A stretch of DNA of 64,000 bases from Salinivenus lutea (lineage in GTDB: Bacteria; Bacteroidota; Rhodothermia; Rhodothermales; Salinibacteraceae). Location of the stretch: NCBI GenBank assembly GCA_002894685.1, contig NCRC01000006.1, positions 1 to 64,000 of the forward strand. Direction: 5' to 3'. The notes under the pieces are model-generated. The model saw nothing but the letters and a program-made list of their open reading frames with translations. It did no database searches and was not told the DNA's origin. Made by a program: the position numbers and the translations under genes. This document shows, piece by piece, positions 46,292-55,600 of this stretch (positions are counted from its first letter, which is position 1; every line of letters begins with the position of its first letter).

Positions 46292-46360
46292 GCGGACGGG
46301 CGGTCGAGAAAACTCGGGGTGGCGGGGATCAGAAAAAGCGGTTCCGAGACCCAGAAACGA

Positions 46361-46400
46361 AAAGGGGCCCGCAGAAAAACGTGTAAATACAGCGGGCCCC
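46361..46400 (-). terminator. Terminator-like hairpin in the upstream region of the DUF5916 gene
   Basis: GGGGCCCGC (46364-46372) and GCGGGCCCC (46392-46400) form a perfect 9-base-pair stem with a 19-base loop. Read on the minus strand the stem is followed by TTTTCGTTTCT, an intrinsic-terminator layout, 73 bases before the DUF5916 start codon. With no minus-strand gene upstream to terminate, it could act as an attenuator in the leader of that gene or end a short RNA. Orientation on the plus strand lacks the T-run. Confidence 0.5.
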
Positions 46401-46462
46401 GATCGGGTCGGCGCGCCTTCCGTGCCGGGGGCCTCCGGAAGCGCCGCCGGGGCAGGCCGGGG

Positions 46463-46493
46463 TTGGATTCGGACCGGGTGATGGCTTACCTTG
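46463..46493 (+). promoter_or_regulatory. Candidate promoter of tdk
   Basis: TTG at 46463-46465, 21 bases, then TACCTTG at 46487-46493; the tdk ATG follows 39 bases later. This has the same arrangement as the sites before pyrG, mraZ and dnaX. Confidence 0.5.
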
Positions 46494-46532
46494 GAGTCCG
46501 CTCCGCCCGATGGATTCACTGCTGGTCCCTTT

Positions 46533-47258
46533 ATGTCCGCCCTGGAACCCCACATCGTCGACCGCGACCGAAAAACCGGATGGATCGAGGTCATCTGCGG
46601 CTCGATGTTTAGCGGGAAAACCGAAGAGCTGATCCGCCGCCTCCGCCGCGCCCGCATCGCCCGGCAGTCCGTGGAGGTCTTCAAGCCGGCCCTCGACGAG
46701 CGCTACAGCGAGGACGAGGTGGTGTCCCACGACGAGAACGCGATCGCCACCACCCCGGTCGACGCGGCGTCGCAGATTGTGCTCATGGCCGGGGACGCCG
46801 ACGTGATTGGGGTAGACGAGGCGCAGTTTTTCGATTCGGAGCTCGTGGAGGTGTGTCAGGAGCTCGCGGCGGAGGGGCGACGCGTGGTGGTGGCCGGGCT
46901 GGACACCGACTATCGAGCCGACCCGTTCGACCCGATTCCGCAGCTCATGGCGGTGGCCGAGCACGTGACCAAGCTGCACGCCGTGTGCGTGGTGTGCGGC
47001 GCCCCGGCGAACCACTCCCAGCGCATTGTGCCGGGCGAGGAGCGCGTGCTCGTGGGGGCGACCGACGCCTACGAGCCGCGCTGCCGACAGTGCTTCGAGC
47101 CGGAGCCCGTAACCGTGGAGCGGCCGCGGCCCCACACCGATGTGATTGAGCGGGCCCCGGCGGCGGAGGCGTCCGCGGAGGCGGACGAGGCGGCCGCTCG
47201 TCCCGCCGACAGGGCAGACGCAGAGGAGGAGACGTCCCCCGCCGAGCGGAAGGCGTAG
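46533..47258 (+). CDS. tdk: Thymidine kinase
   Basis: Type II thymidine kinase that phosphorylates thymidine to dTMP in the salvage pathway; cytosolic tetramer. Motifs: P-loop [19 protein letters not shown] (about 18-36), the Walker B DEAQFFD near residue 93 with the catalytic acid, the lasso and thymidine-binding region, and zinc ligands in CVVCGAPA and CRQC. Typical length is about 190-205; here 241 because of a ~45-residue acidic Ala/Glu/Asp-rich tail after the second Cys pair. An in-frame ATG at 46491 would add 14 residues but overlaps the promoter box, so ATG 46533 was used. Confidence 0.95.
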   Translation: MSALEPHIVDRDRKTGWIEVICGSMFSGKTEELIRRLRRARIARQSVEVFKPALDERYSEDEVVSHDENAIATTPVDAASQIVLMAGDADVIGVDEAQFFDSELVEVCQELAAEGRRVVVAGLDTDYRADPFDPIPQLMAVAEHVTKLHAVCVVCGAPANHSQRIVPGEERVLVGATDAYEPRCRQCFEPEPVTVERPRPHTDVIERAPAAEASAEADEAAARPADRADAEEETSPAERKA

Positions 47259-47310
47259 GCGGCCCAACACGCCGGGGCGCACCCTGTATGGACAGTACAG
47301 TCAGTGCTCG

Positions 47311-47538
47311 ATGGATGCCGAGATGAGTCGATCCGTGCCCATGCCTCGATCCGAATCGACTGCCCCAACCAACCCGCGGCGGCGCACCCCGCAGCGCACG
47401 CCCCAGCGCCAGCCCCAACGCACGCCCCAGCGTCAGCCCAAGCAGCCGCCCCGCGTGCCGAACCCCCAGCGTCGCGAGCCCAGCACGCCCGATCCGGAGC
47501 GCCGCGAGCCGAGCACGCCGGATCCGTCCTCCGAGTAG
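47311..47538 (+). CDS. Small Pro/Gln/Arg-rich repeat protein (uncertain)
   Basis: A possible 75-residue protein with no globular domain. After a short start (MDAEMSRSVPMPRSESTAP) it is made of repeats: PQRTPQRQ occurs twice in a row and RREPSTPDP twice near the end, so the chain is basic first and mixed-charge later. The repeats are exact enough at the DNA level to suggest recent duplication. It lies in a gap between tdk and dnaX, upstream of the dnaX promoter. It could be a real disordered nucleic-acid-binding peptide or simply repetitive DNA with an open frame. Confidence 0.4.
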   Translation: MDAEMSRSVPMPRSESTAPTNPRRRTPQRTPQRQPQRTPQRQPKQPPRVPNPQRREPSTPDPERREPSTPDPSSE

Positions 47539-47570
47539 CGACGTCCCGGCAGGCCGGAGCCCCCCGATCA

Positions 47571-47601
47571 TTGATGTCTCCGTCCCCCGCCGGTATACTT
47601 G
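47571..47601 (+). promoter_or_regulatory. Candidate promoter of dnaX
   Basis: TTG at 47571-47573 and TATACTTG at 47594-47601 with 20 bases between, 45 bases before the dnaX ATG. Its downstream box has three bases between TA and TTG, the closest of the four to the Bacteroidota TAnnTTTG consensus. Confidence 0.55.
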
Positions 47602-47646
47602 AGGGGTGCCTCCGTCCCCTTTCCTCACTTGCCCTCCGCAGCCCCC

Positions 47647-49800
47647 ATGGCCGACCGGGACTACCTCGTCACTGCGCGTAAGTACCGGCCCTCGCTCTTC
47701 AAGGAGCTGGTCGCGCAGGAGCACGTCACCGACACCCTGAAGAACGCGCTCCGGCTCGACCGCCTGGCGCACGCCTACCTCTTTAGCGGCCCGCGGGGGG
47801 TGGGCAAGACGACCGCCGCGCGCATCCTGGCGAAGGCCATCAACTGCGAGACGCCCCGGGCGGAGCGCGAGGACGAGGCCGAGCCGTGCTGCGAGTGTGA
47901 CTCGTGCGTCTCATTCGAGGAGGGCCGCAGTCTCAACGTCTTCGAGATGGACGCGGCCTCGAACAACAAGGTCGATGACGTGCGCGAGCTGCGCGAAAAG
48001 GTGCGCATTCCGCCGCAGGGCGACCGCAAGAAGGTCTACATCCTCGACGAGGTGCACATGCTGTCGAAGCAGGCGTTCAACGCCCTGCTGAAGACGCTGG
48101 AGGAGCCCCCCGCCCACGCCCTCTTCATCTTCGCCACCACGGAGCCGCACAAGGTGCTGCCCACCATCCTCTCGCGGTGCCAGCGGTTCGACTTCCGCCG
48201 CATCCCGGTGCCCAAGATGGTGGACCGCCTCCGCGAGATCTGCGAGACGGAGGGCGTGGAGGCCGACGAGGAGAGCCTGATGCTCCTGGCCCGCAAGGGC
48301 AACGGGGCGCTTCGCGACGCCCTCTCGGCCTTCGACCAGGCCATCTCGCTCTGCGGCAAAACGCTCACGTACGGCGAGCTCACCCAGGCGCTGGGCGTGG
48401 TGGACCAGGACCTCTACTTCGACCTCACCGACCACGTGGCGACGCAGGACACCGCGGGCGTTCTGGAGCTGGTGCGCGAGGTGGTGCGCAGCGGGTACGA
48501 CCTGCAGGAGTTTCTGGTGGGGCTGGCGGAGCACCTGCGCAACCTGCTCGTGGCCCGGTCGCTGGGCGGCGAGGCGCTGGCGGAGGTGGCCGAGAGCACA
48601 CGCGCCCAGTACGCCGAGGCGGCGCAGCGCTTTGGCGAGGCGGACCTGCTCCGCCTTCTCACCATCGCCGGCGACGCGCAGGACGAGGTGAAAAACAGCC
48701 CCCAGCCGCGCCTCAAGCTGGAGACGACCCTCCTCAAGATGGCGCAGATGCGGCGGGCGGCCGACCTGCAGACGGTCCTTCAGAAGGTCGACCGGCTGGA
48801 GCAGATGGCGGAGGAAGGAGAGATTCCGGCCTCACTTGCCGCTGCGCCCGACGACCGTGCGGGCGCCCCCCCGGCCGATGACGCAGATCCGGCCCCGTCC
48901 CCCGACGGTGCCGACCGCTCCTCGGCAGCGGCCCGGCGGTCGGAGGCCCCGGAGGGCGGAGCAGAGACCGCCGACACGGCCTCGACCGACGCCTCCCCCT
49001 CGACGACGGTCGATGCGTCCGCGGGGCGGCCGACAGGCGCGACGTCCGAGTCGCCGCCCGCTGCCTCCCGGGAGGAAGAGGAGGCGGCAGCGCCTTCGGG
49101 GCGGGACGCCGACGAAGAAGAGGCGACCGAAGACGAGGCGACGGAGCCGGCGCGGGAGGAAAAAGAGACGAAGGACGACCCCGACCGCGGCGGCGAGGAC
49201 AACGACGACGGGCCGGACGACGCGGCGGGCGCGTACAACGACCTGTTCGGCCCCCCGGCCCTGGACAGCGACCCCGCGCCCTCCGACGAGGACGGGACGC
49301 CCGAAAACGACCCGAAAGAGGGCCCGACCGATGCAACGGACCGGCGGACCGGCCCTGCGTCGTCGGAGGGGCCGACCGCACAGGCCACCGTCGCCGAGCC
49401 GGAGGTGCGATCGTCCACCGACGCCGTGGGCGTCGCGCAGGACTGGTCGCAGTTCGTCGCGGCCATTCGGGGCGACCACATTCGCCTGGGGCTCTTTCTG
49501 GAGGAGGCCGAGCCCGTAGAGGTTACGGACGGGGTGCTCATCGTCTCTGTGGCCCGCGCGCTTCACCGCGACACCTTGCGCGACCACCGGCGCGTGCTGC
49601 TCGACCACCTCACCGACACGATCGACGAGCGCCTCGACGGAATCGAGTTCGTCGTCGACGAGCCGACGCCCGACGCGGAGGAGGATTCTGAGACCGCACA
49701 GTCCCCGGCGAGCCCGCGGGAGCAGCTTCGGGCCCTCCGCGACACCTACCCGGCCCTCGACGTGCTCTTTGCTGAGTTCGAGGCCGAACCCATCTGGTAG
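47647..49800 (+). CDS. dnaX: DNA polymerase III subunit gamma/tau
   Basis: AAA+ clamp-loader subunit of the replicative polymerase. Motifs are LVAQEHVTDTLKNALRLDRLAHAYLFSGPRGVGKTTAARILAKAINC (Walker A near 49-57), a four-Cys zinc site (INC...CCECDSC), Walker B with ILDEVHMLSKQAFNALLKTLEEPP, and the SRC arginine-finger motif SRCQRFDF. Domain III reaches about residue 395. A ~195-residue, highly acidic disordered segment (about 400-590) precedes a tau-like C-terminal domain (DWSQFVAAIRGDHIRLGLFLEEAEPV). No classical AAAAAAG slippery site was found, so a frameshifted gamma product is not supported. ATG 47647 is used; an upstream start would add 16 residues. Confidence 0.95.
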   Translation: MADRDYLVTARKYRPSLFKELVAQEHVTDTLKNALRLDRLAHAYLFSGPRGVGKTTAARILAKAINCETPRAEREDEAEPCCECDSCVSFEEGRSLNVFEMDAASNNKVDDVRELREKVRIPPQGDRKKVYILDEVHMLSKQAFNALLKTLEEPPAHALFIFATTEPHKVLPTILSRCQRFDFRRIPVPKMVDRLREICETEGVEADEESLMLLARKGNGALRDALSAFDQAISLCGKTLTYGELTQALGVVDQDLYFDLTDHVATQDTAGVLELVREVVRSGYDLQEFLVGLAEHLRNLLVARSLGGEALAEVAESTRAQYAEAAQRFGEADLLRLLTIAGDAQDEVKNSPQPRLKLETTLLKMAQMRRAADLQTVLQKVDRLEQMAEEGEIPASLAAAPDDRAGAPPADDADPAPSPDGADRSSAAARRSEAPEGGAETADTASTDASPSTTVDASAGRPTGATSESPPAASREEEEAAAPSGRDADEEEATEDEATEPAREEKETKDDPDRGGEDNDDGPDDAAGAYNDLFGPPALDSDPAPSDEDGTPENDPKEGPTDATDRRTGPASSEGPTAQATVAEPEVRSSTDAVGVAQDWSQFVAAIRGDHIRLGLFLEEAEPVEVTDGVLIVSVARALHRDTLRDHRRVLLDHLTDTIDERLDGIEFVVDEPTPDAEEDSETAQSPASPREQLRALRDTYPALDVLFAEFEAEPIW

Positions 49801-49965
49801 GGCGCGGGCGCGGCTCCGGACCGCCAGGGATCGGTCTACACAGTCGCCCGTTGTACCGAAAGCGATTCTCGAACGCATCCGTCCGGCCGGCCCCGCAGAG
49901 CCTGCAGGGCCCCGCTGAGGCGGCACACGCACTCCCGACGCTTTGACACGAGACCAACCAGACCT

Positions 49966-50316
49966 ATGGCCAACCAGGGACCCGGAGGCATGAACATGTC
50001 CGACATGTTCGGCAAAATGATGGAAATGCAGGAAAAGATGAACGCGGCCCAGGAAGGGCTGAAAGACAAGACGGTGACGTCCGAGGCGGGGGGCGGCATG
50101 GTGAAGGTGACCGCCAACGGCGCCCAGGAAATTACGGGCCTCGAAATTGACCCGGAAGCCGTGGACCCCGACGACCTGGAGCTCCTCGAGGACCTGATCA
50201 TCGCCGGGGTCAACAAGGCCCTCGAAGATGCGTCCGAGATGGCGCAGAAGGAGATGAAGGACTCGATGGGCGGAATGCTGCCGCCGGGCATGGACCTGAG
50301 CCAGCTCGGCCTGTAG
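49966..50316 (+). CDS. ebfC: Nucleoid-associated protein YbaB/EbfC
   Basis: A 116-residue DNA-binding protein of the YbaB/EbfC family, which forms a tweezer-like dimer on DNA. The pattern is typical: a Met/Gly-rich N-terminus, a coiled helix (MFGKMMEMQEKMNAAQEGLKDKTVTSEAGGGMVKVTANG), the strand ITGLEIDPEAVDPDDLELLEDLIIAGVNKALEDA and a Met-rich helical end. It lies between dnaX and recR, the conserved dnaX-ybaB-recR order, which supports the identification. The start ATG lies 165 bases after dnaX. Its exact function (nucleoid organisation, possible role in recombination) is not settled in the literature. Confidence 0.93.
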   Translation: MANQGPGGMNMSDMFGKMMEMQEKMNAAQEGLKDKTVTSEAGGGMVKVTANGAQEITGLEIDPEAVDPDDLELLEDLIIAGVNKALEDASEMAQKEMKDSMGGMLPPGMDLSQLGL

Positions 50317-50410
50317 GCAGTGGCGAATTGCGGGTGGCGGGGCCGGGGACTGACGGCCGGCGGCGCCACACGCATTCGTATTTAAAAACTCGAAATCCGA
50401 CAGTGTCCCG

Positions 50411-51097
50411 ATGCAGTTTACCTCGGAGTCCGTCGAGGCCCTGGTGGAGCAGTTTACGAAGCTGCCCACCATCGGGCAGAAGACGGCGCGACGGCTTGCC
50501 AATTACGTGCTGAAGATGCCGCGCGAGGAGGTAGAGGCCATCGCCGACGCCCTGATGGCGGTTAAGGAGCAGGTGCAGCGGTGCACGACGTGCTACGTGG
50601 TGGCCGACAACGATCCCTGCCCCATCTGCCGATCGGACAAGCGCGACCAGTCCACCATCTGTGTCGTAGAGGAGTCCAGCGACCTGCTGGCGATCGAGCG
50701 CACGGGCGAGTACCGGGGCGTGTACCACGTGCTCGGGGGCGTCATTTCGCCGCTCGACGGCGTGGGGCCGGACGATCTCCGGGTGCACGAACTGGCCACC
50801 CGCATCGATCCGTCCTTCGACGACACCGCCGCGGGCGACGGAGCCCAGAATGGCGCGCCCGACGCCGGGGCCGATGCGGACGACGACCCCGCCTCGCCCG
50901 TTCAGGAGGTCATCCTGGCGGTGAACCCCAACGTAGAGGGCGACACGACGGCCTACTATATCTCCCAACTCCTCGAGCCCTTCGATGTGACGATCACGCG
51001 CATTGCGCGCGGGCTTCCCATCGGGGGCGACCTGGAGTACGCCGACGAGGCGACTCTTTCCCGTGCGCTGGAAGGGCGTGGGGGCGTGGACCAGTAG
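50411..51097 (+). CDS. recR: Recombination mediator RecR
   Basis: Ring-forming protein that works with RecF/RecO to load RecA at gaps. The 228-residue sequence has the helix-hairpin-helix region ([23 protein letters not shown]), the four-Cys zinc finger [16 protein letters not shown], and a Toprim domain ([30 protein letters not shown]). The C-terminus is [21 protein letters not shown]. The typical length is ~200; the excess is an acidic insertion of ~28 residues ([24 protein letters not shown]) inside the Toprim domain, consistent with halophilic surface decoration. It follows ebfC after 94 bases. Confidence 0.95.
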   Translation: MQFTSESVEALVEQFTKLPTIGQKTARRLANYVLKMPREEVEAIADALMAVKEQVQRCTTCYVVADNDPCPICRSDKRDQSTICVVEESSDLLAIERTGEYRGVYHVLGGVISPLDGVGPDDLRVHELATRIDPSFDDTAAGDGAQNGAPDAGADADDDPASPVQEVILAVNPNVEGDTTAYYISQLLEPFDVTITRIARGLPIGGDLEYADEATLSRALEGRGGVDQ

Positions 51098-51142
51098 CCC
51101 GGTTCCAGCGATCCACTTTGACTGAAGGTGCGGACCCAACCT

Positions 51143-52345
51143 ATGAAACTCACGGTAATCGGCGCCGGCTCCATCGGAGCGGCCGTCGTACACGAACTGT
51201 GCTCGCGAGACGACGATGTGTCACAGGTGCAGATCTGTGACACGCGCTCGCGGGCCCTGCAGCGGCTGCACGATCAGATCGACAGCCCCGCCCTCCGCTC
51301 GTTTCAGGTCGACGCGCGGGACATGAATGTGCTGTCCCAGATTGTGGAGGGGAGCGACTGCGTCGTCAGTTGCGTTCCGGCGGAGCACAACCCCGACCTG
51401 GCCGAGCTGTGCCTCGATGCCGGGGTGCATTTCTGTGACCTCGGGGGGGACGACCGCACGGTGCAGCAGCAGCTGTCCCTCGACGAGCGGGCCCGCGAAA
51501 AGTCCGTCTGGATCGTGCCCAACTGCGGCCTCGCCCCGGGGCTCGTCAACGTTCTGTGCCTCCACGGCATCGACCAGTTCGATCGGGCGCAGTCGGCCTC
51601 CATTCGGGTGGGCGACGTGCCCCTCCGTCCCGAGCCGCCCTTCAACTTCCGCATTTCGTGGTCCGCCGAGCGCATCATTGACGACTATACCCATCCGGGG
51701 CGCCTCATCGAAAACGGACAGGTGGTGGAGGTCGAGGCACTGTCGCGCGACGAGGAGATCCACTTTCAGGAGGAGCCCTTCGACACCATGGAGGCGTTCT
51801 GCACGCAAGGGGGGCTGTCCACGCTCACCGACACGCTGGCGGGGCGCATCAATGAGCTCGACCACAAAACCATCCGGTGGCCCGGCCACGCCCAGCAGAT
51901 GCGGTTCCTCATGGGCCTGGGGCTGGGAGAGGATCGCAAAATTGGGGTGCGCACGCACCTCACGTACCGCGACATTCTCGTGCGCCGGATGCGCGAGCGG
52001 CTGGGCGGGGACTACGAGGACGCGGTGCTCCTGCGGGTTCTGGTGCGGGGGGAGCGCGACGGGGCGCCGGCCACGCTGGTGTACGAGGCCGTCGAGCGGT
52101 ACAACGAGCACACGCATCAGACGGCCATGATGCGGTGCACGTCCATCCCGACGGTCGTCACGGCCCTCCTCCTGGCGCGCGAGCAGGCGGTGTCCGGCGG
52201 CGGCGCCGGGGTGCCCGAGGAGGTGCTTCCCCGCGAACTCTTTCTCAACGAGGTGGCCGACCGGGGATTGAATGTGCACCACGAATGGTACGAGGGCTAC
52301 CGCTCCGTCACCACGAAGCAGCCGCTGGAGGGCGAGCACGCGTAA
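51143..52345 (+). CDS. Saccharopine dehydrogenase-like oxidoreductase
   Basis: A 400-residue NAD(P)-dependent enzyme of the saccharopine dehydrogenase/lysine-ketoglutarate reductase-like family. The N-terminal Rossmann fold has the dinucleotide motif KLTVIGAGSIGAAVVHEL, followed by VDARDMNVLSQIVEGSDCVVSCVPAEHNPDLAELCLDAGVHFCDLGG. The C-terminal catalytic region contains PNCGLAPGLVNVL and TLSDTL-like TLTDTLAGRI. Relatives take part in lysine metabolism, polyamine synthesis (carboxynorspermidine) or unknown reactions; the substrate here cannot be decided. ATG 51143 directly precedes the nucleotide-binding strand, 45 bases after recR. No clear operon partner beyond recR. Confidence 0.85.
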   Translation: MKLTVIGAGSIGAAVVHELCSRDDDVSQVQICDTRSRALQRLHDQIDSPALRSFQVDARDMNVLSQIVEGSDCVVSCVPAEHNPDLAELCLDAGVHFCDLGGDDRTVQQQLSLDERAREKSVWIVPNCGLAPGLVNVLCLHGIDQFDRAQSASIRVGDVPLRPEPPFNFRISWSAERIIDDYTHPGRLIENGQVVEVEALSRDEEIHFQEEPFDTMEAFCTQGGLSTLTDTLAGRINELDHKTIRWPGHAQQMRFLMGLGLGEDRKIGVRTHLTYRDILVRRMRERLGGDYEDAVLLRVLVRGERDGAPATLVYEAVERYNEHTHQTAMMRCTSIPTVVTALLLAREQAVSGGGAGVPEEVLPRELFLNEVADRGLNVHHEWYEGYRSVTTKQPLEGEHA

Positions 52346-52601
52346 CCGGAACGAATGGGGAGCCCTCGGCTTGAAAAGAACGCGAGTTGTGAAGTACGTT
52401 GCAACTCGGCGGCTCGTCGCCATGTGCGGCGGGCTCGCATGGCGTTGTTTTGTTCATCATCTCTCTTCCTGTATCGGCACGGAACTGCTACACACCCTGT
52501 CGTATTGCCTGGGCGTTCTCCCCTGTGGCGGTGGGCCCCGTTCTGCTGTGTACCCGTAGGGCCCGGCGCACGTTGTAGCCTGTTCGCGTTTGGTTGTCCC
52601 C
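52346..52601. other. Gene-free spacer upstream of sprA
   Basis: A 256-base stretch with lower GC than its surroundings. It has open frames but none with a plausible start and protein-like composition (one short Cys-rich frame, ending at 52559, is the longest). It must carry the sprA promoter; the best partial match is a TTG at 52573 without a clear downstream box. No hairpin with a T-run was found for the preceding gene. Confidence 0.4.
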
Positions 52602-55600
52602 GTGCCTTTCGTTCTGCGTTTCATTTGGCTCGGCCCGCTCCGGCGACGGAGGGAGGAGAGGCGGTTCGTCCGACGGCTTGTCTCCCTTCTGGTGGTGCTG
52701 GCGTGGGGGCTGCTTCCGGCCCTCGGCCCGTCCGACGCCCGGGCCCAAGACCGCCCGGCGGCGGACAGCAGCGGGGCCGATTCGCTGCGGGGCAACGTGG
52801 CCCCGCTGGCCCCGGTCCCGGAGGGCCCCTCGCTTCGCGAGCGGGCCGGGGGCGCCCGCCTCGGCGAGGCAGGCGGGGAGGCCGCCGACACGGTGGCTGT
52901 CGACACCGCCCTTATTGATCGCTACGTGCCGGTGCGGCGGGGCCGAAGGGAGCTGTTCGACGACCCCTCGCCCTTTGTCTCCCCGGCCGACGCGTCGGGG
53001 CAAGGGCCCCGCGTCACCCTCGACTCCAGCGGCACCAGCTACCGAGTCGAAGACACGCGCCGTACGGAGGGGCCCATGCGCCTCGACGCCGACACGTACC
53101 GGCGCCACCGGCAACGGGCCGCCCTGCGCGAAAATTGGACGTCGCTCCTCCAGCAGCGACAGCAGCAGGTGGATCGGAGCGGGCTCGGGGTGAACATGGT
53201 GGTGCCCGGAGGGCGCCAGAGCACGTTCTCCACCATCTTCGGCAAGCCGGAGGTGGACCTGCGCGTCAACGGGCAGGCCGACATTCAGGCGGGGTTCCAG
53301 TACAGCAAGAATGACCAGCAGGGGGCCCGCACCGGCGACGCGACGCAGATCGACCCCAACTTCAAGCAGGACCTGCGCCTGGGCATCACCGGCACGATTG
53401 GGGACAAGCTGCAGATGAACGTCGACTGGGACACCAACAACCAGTTCGACTACCAGAACCAGGTGAAGCTGGAGTACAGCGGGTACGAGGACGAAATTGT
53501 GCAGAGCGTGGAGGCGGGCAACGTGTTTTTGGAAACGCCCTCGCAGCTCATCAGCGGCGGGCAGAGCCTCTTCGGCATCAAGAGCCAGTTCCAGCTCGGC
53601 AACCTGAGCCTCACCACCATTGCGAGCCAACAGGAGGGACAGTCCAACAGCCTCTCTATTGAGGGCGGCTCCGAGAGCACCGAGTTTGATCTGCAGCCGA
53701 CCAACTACGACGAGGACACCCACTTCTTCCTCGGCTACTACTTCCGCAACACGTGGAACGAAGCCCACGAGGATCCCACGACGATCACGCTCTTCAACGG
53801 CTTCGACCAGATTACGGACGTGGAGGTGTGGAAGCTGCGCACGTCCACGGGGCCCAACGACTCGGACGTGCGGAAGGCCGCAGCCGTGGTGGACCTGGGG
53901 GAGCCGGCGGCCCTCGTGCGGGAGGCGGACGACTACACGGCGCAGGAGCTGCCGGGCCCCCGGGTGGACCAGTACACCGAGTCGGACCTGGACAACCTCC
54001 GGGACGGGCAGACCACCGTCTCGAACTACGTATCGGCGAATTTGGGGCAGAGCCTCAGCTCGCAGGATGTGGTGTCCGGCGACTTCAAACGGCTGCAGCG
54101 CGGGCGGGACTACCGCCTCGACGAGCGACTGGGCTTCCTCTCCCTCAGCCAGCGCCTGCGCTCCGGAGAGGCACTTGCGGTCGCGTTTCGCTACCGGGCC
54201 GGCGGCGAGGTGCGCACGGTCGGCGACTTTGCGGGGGATCAGGGCGGCACGGACGGGGGCATCAACGCCGACCGGCTGGTGTTGAAGCTGCTGCGTCCCA
54301 ATGACCCGGTGGCCCCGGGCGCGAACGCCGCCTCCGAACCGGCCGCCTGGTTCCTGGAGATGCGCAACATCTACCGGCTGGGCGGGCGCGGCTTCGACTC
54401 AAACAGCTTTGAGCTCGACATTGAGTACGATCCGTCGGGGCAGGGGGCAAGCACCACGATCCCCGAAATCGCCAATCAGCAGACGCTCCTCCAGGTGCTG
54501 GGGCTCGACCGCATCAACGAGAATGGGGCGCCCAGCCCCGACAATCAGTTCGACTTCACGCCGCTCACCATCGACGCCGACCAGGGCCTCCTCTACTTCC
54601 CGTACCTCCGGCCCTTCGGCGACCGCATCCTCGACGTGGCCGAGGCCAACGGCAGCCGCGCGGACGGCGAGCCGTTTGCCTTTCAGAACCTGTACCTCAA
54701 GAAGAAGACGAACGCCGAGAAGGAGGACAAGCAGAAGAATGTCTACACGGTCTCGGGGTCCTACAAGGGGCAGACGCAGGGCTTCTACGACCTGCAGGCC
54801 TTTGCCGGGCTGGTGGAAGGCTCGGTGGAGGTCACCTCCGGGGGGCAAACCCTGCAGGAAGGAACCGACTACGTGGTCGACTACCAGAGCGGGACCGTCA
54901 ACATCACCAACCAGTCGTACCTCGCCGAGGGGCGCGAGATCGACATCTCGTACGAGCAGAACAGCATCGCCGACCTTCAGCAGAAGACGTTGCTGGGCGC
55001 CCGGGCGGACTGGAGCCTGCGGGACCAGTATTCGCTGGGCGCAACGATTATGCGACTGAGTCAGAAGTCGCCCGTCGACAAGTACCGGGTGGGCGAGGAG
55101 CCCGTCAAGAACACCATTTGGGGCGTGAACGGCTCGATGGACCTGACGCCCCGCTGGCTCACGCAGGCCGTCGATGCCCTTCCGCTCATCGAAACGCGCG
55201 CCGAGAGCCGGCTGTCGATCAGCGGCGAGTTTGCCCAGCTCCGCCCGGGCCACACCCAGACGGAGGCCTACGAGCGCACGATTGAGGAGGTGGCCAACAG
55301 CGAGCGGGAGAGCTTCGCGTCGGACGAGCGCAACGGCATCTCGTACATTGACGACTTCGAGGGCTTCGAGAACACGTTCTCCCTGCGCGAGCAGCTGAAC
55401 GCCTGGCAGGTGAGCGCCGCGCCCGACTCGATCGGCGAGGCGCCCCAGCTGAACGGCGACGGGCCGGGCAACGAGGACGACCAGGCGCGCACGTACTGGC
55501 GGGGCAGCTTTGGGTGGTACCAGCTCAACGAGCAGATCAAGGAGCAACTGGAGGGCAAGGTGGAGCCGCGCGGCCCGGAAGAGGCCACCCGCCTCCTCGA

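Noticed and set aside
49150-49180. A-rich stretch in dnaX as a possible -1 frameshift site
   Set aside because: The run is five A residues (GGAAAAAGAG) and does not form an A AAA AAG heptamer; no downstream stimulatory hairpin or close stop in the -1 frame was recognised.
52422-52559. Short Cys-rich open frame upstream of sprA
   Set aside because: No credible start context, unusual composition and no recognisable motif; treated as part of the spacer.
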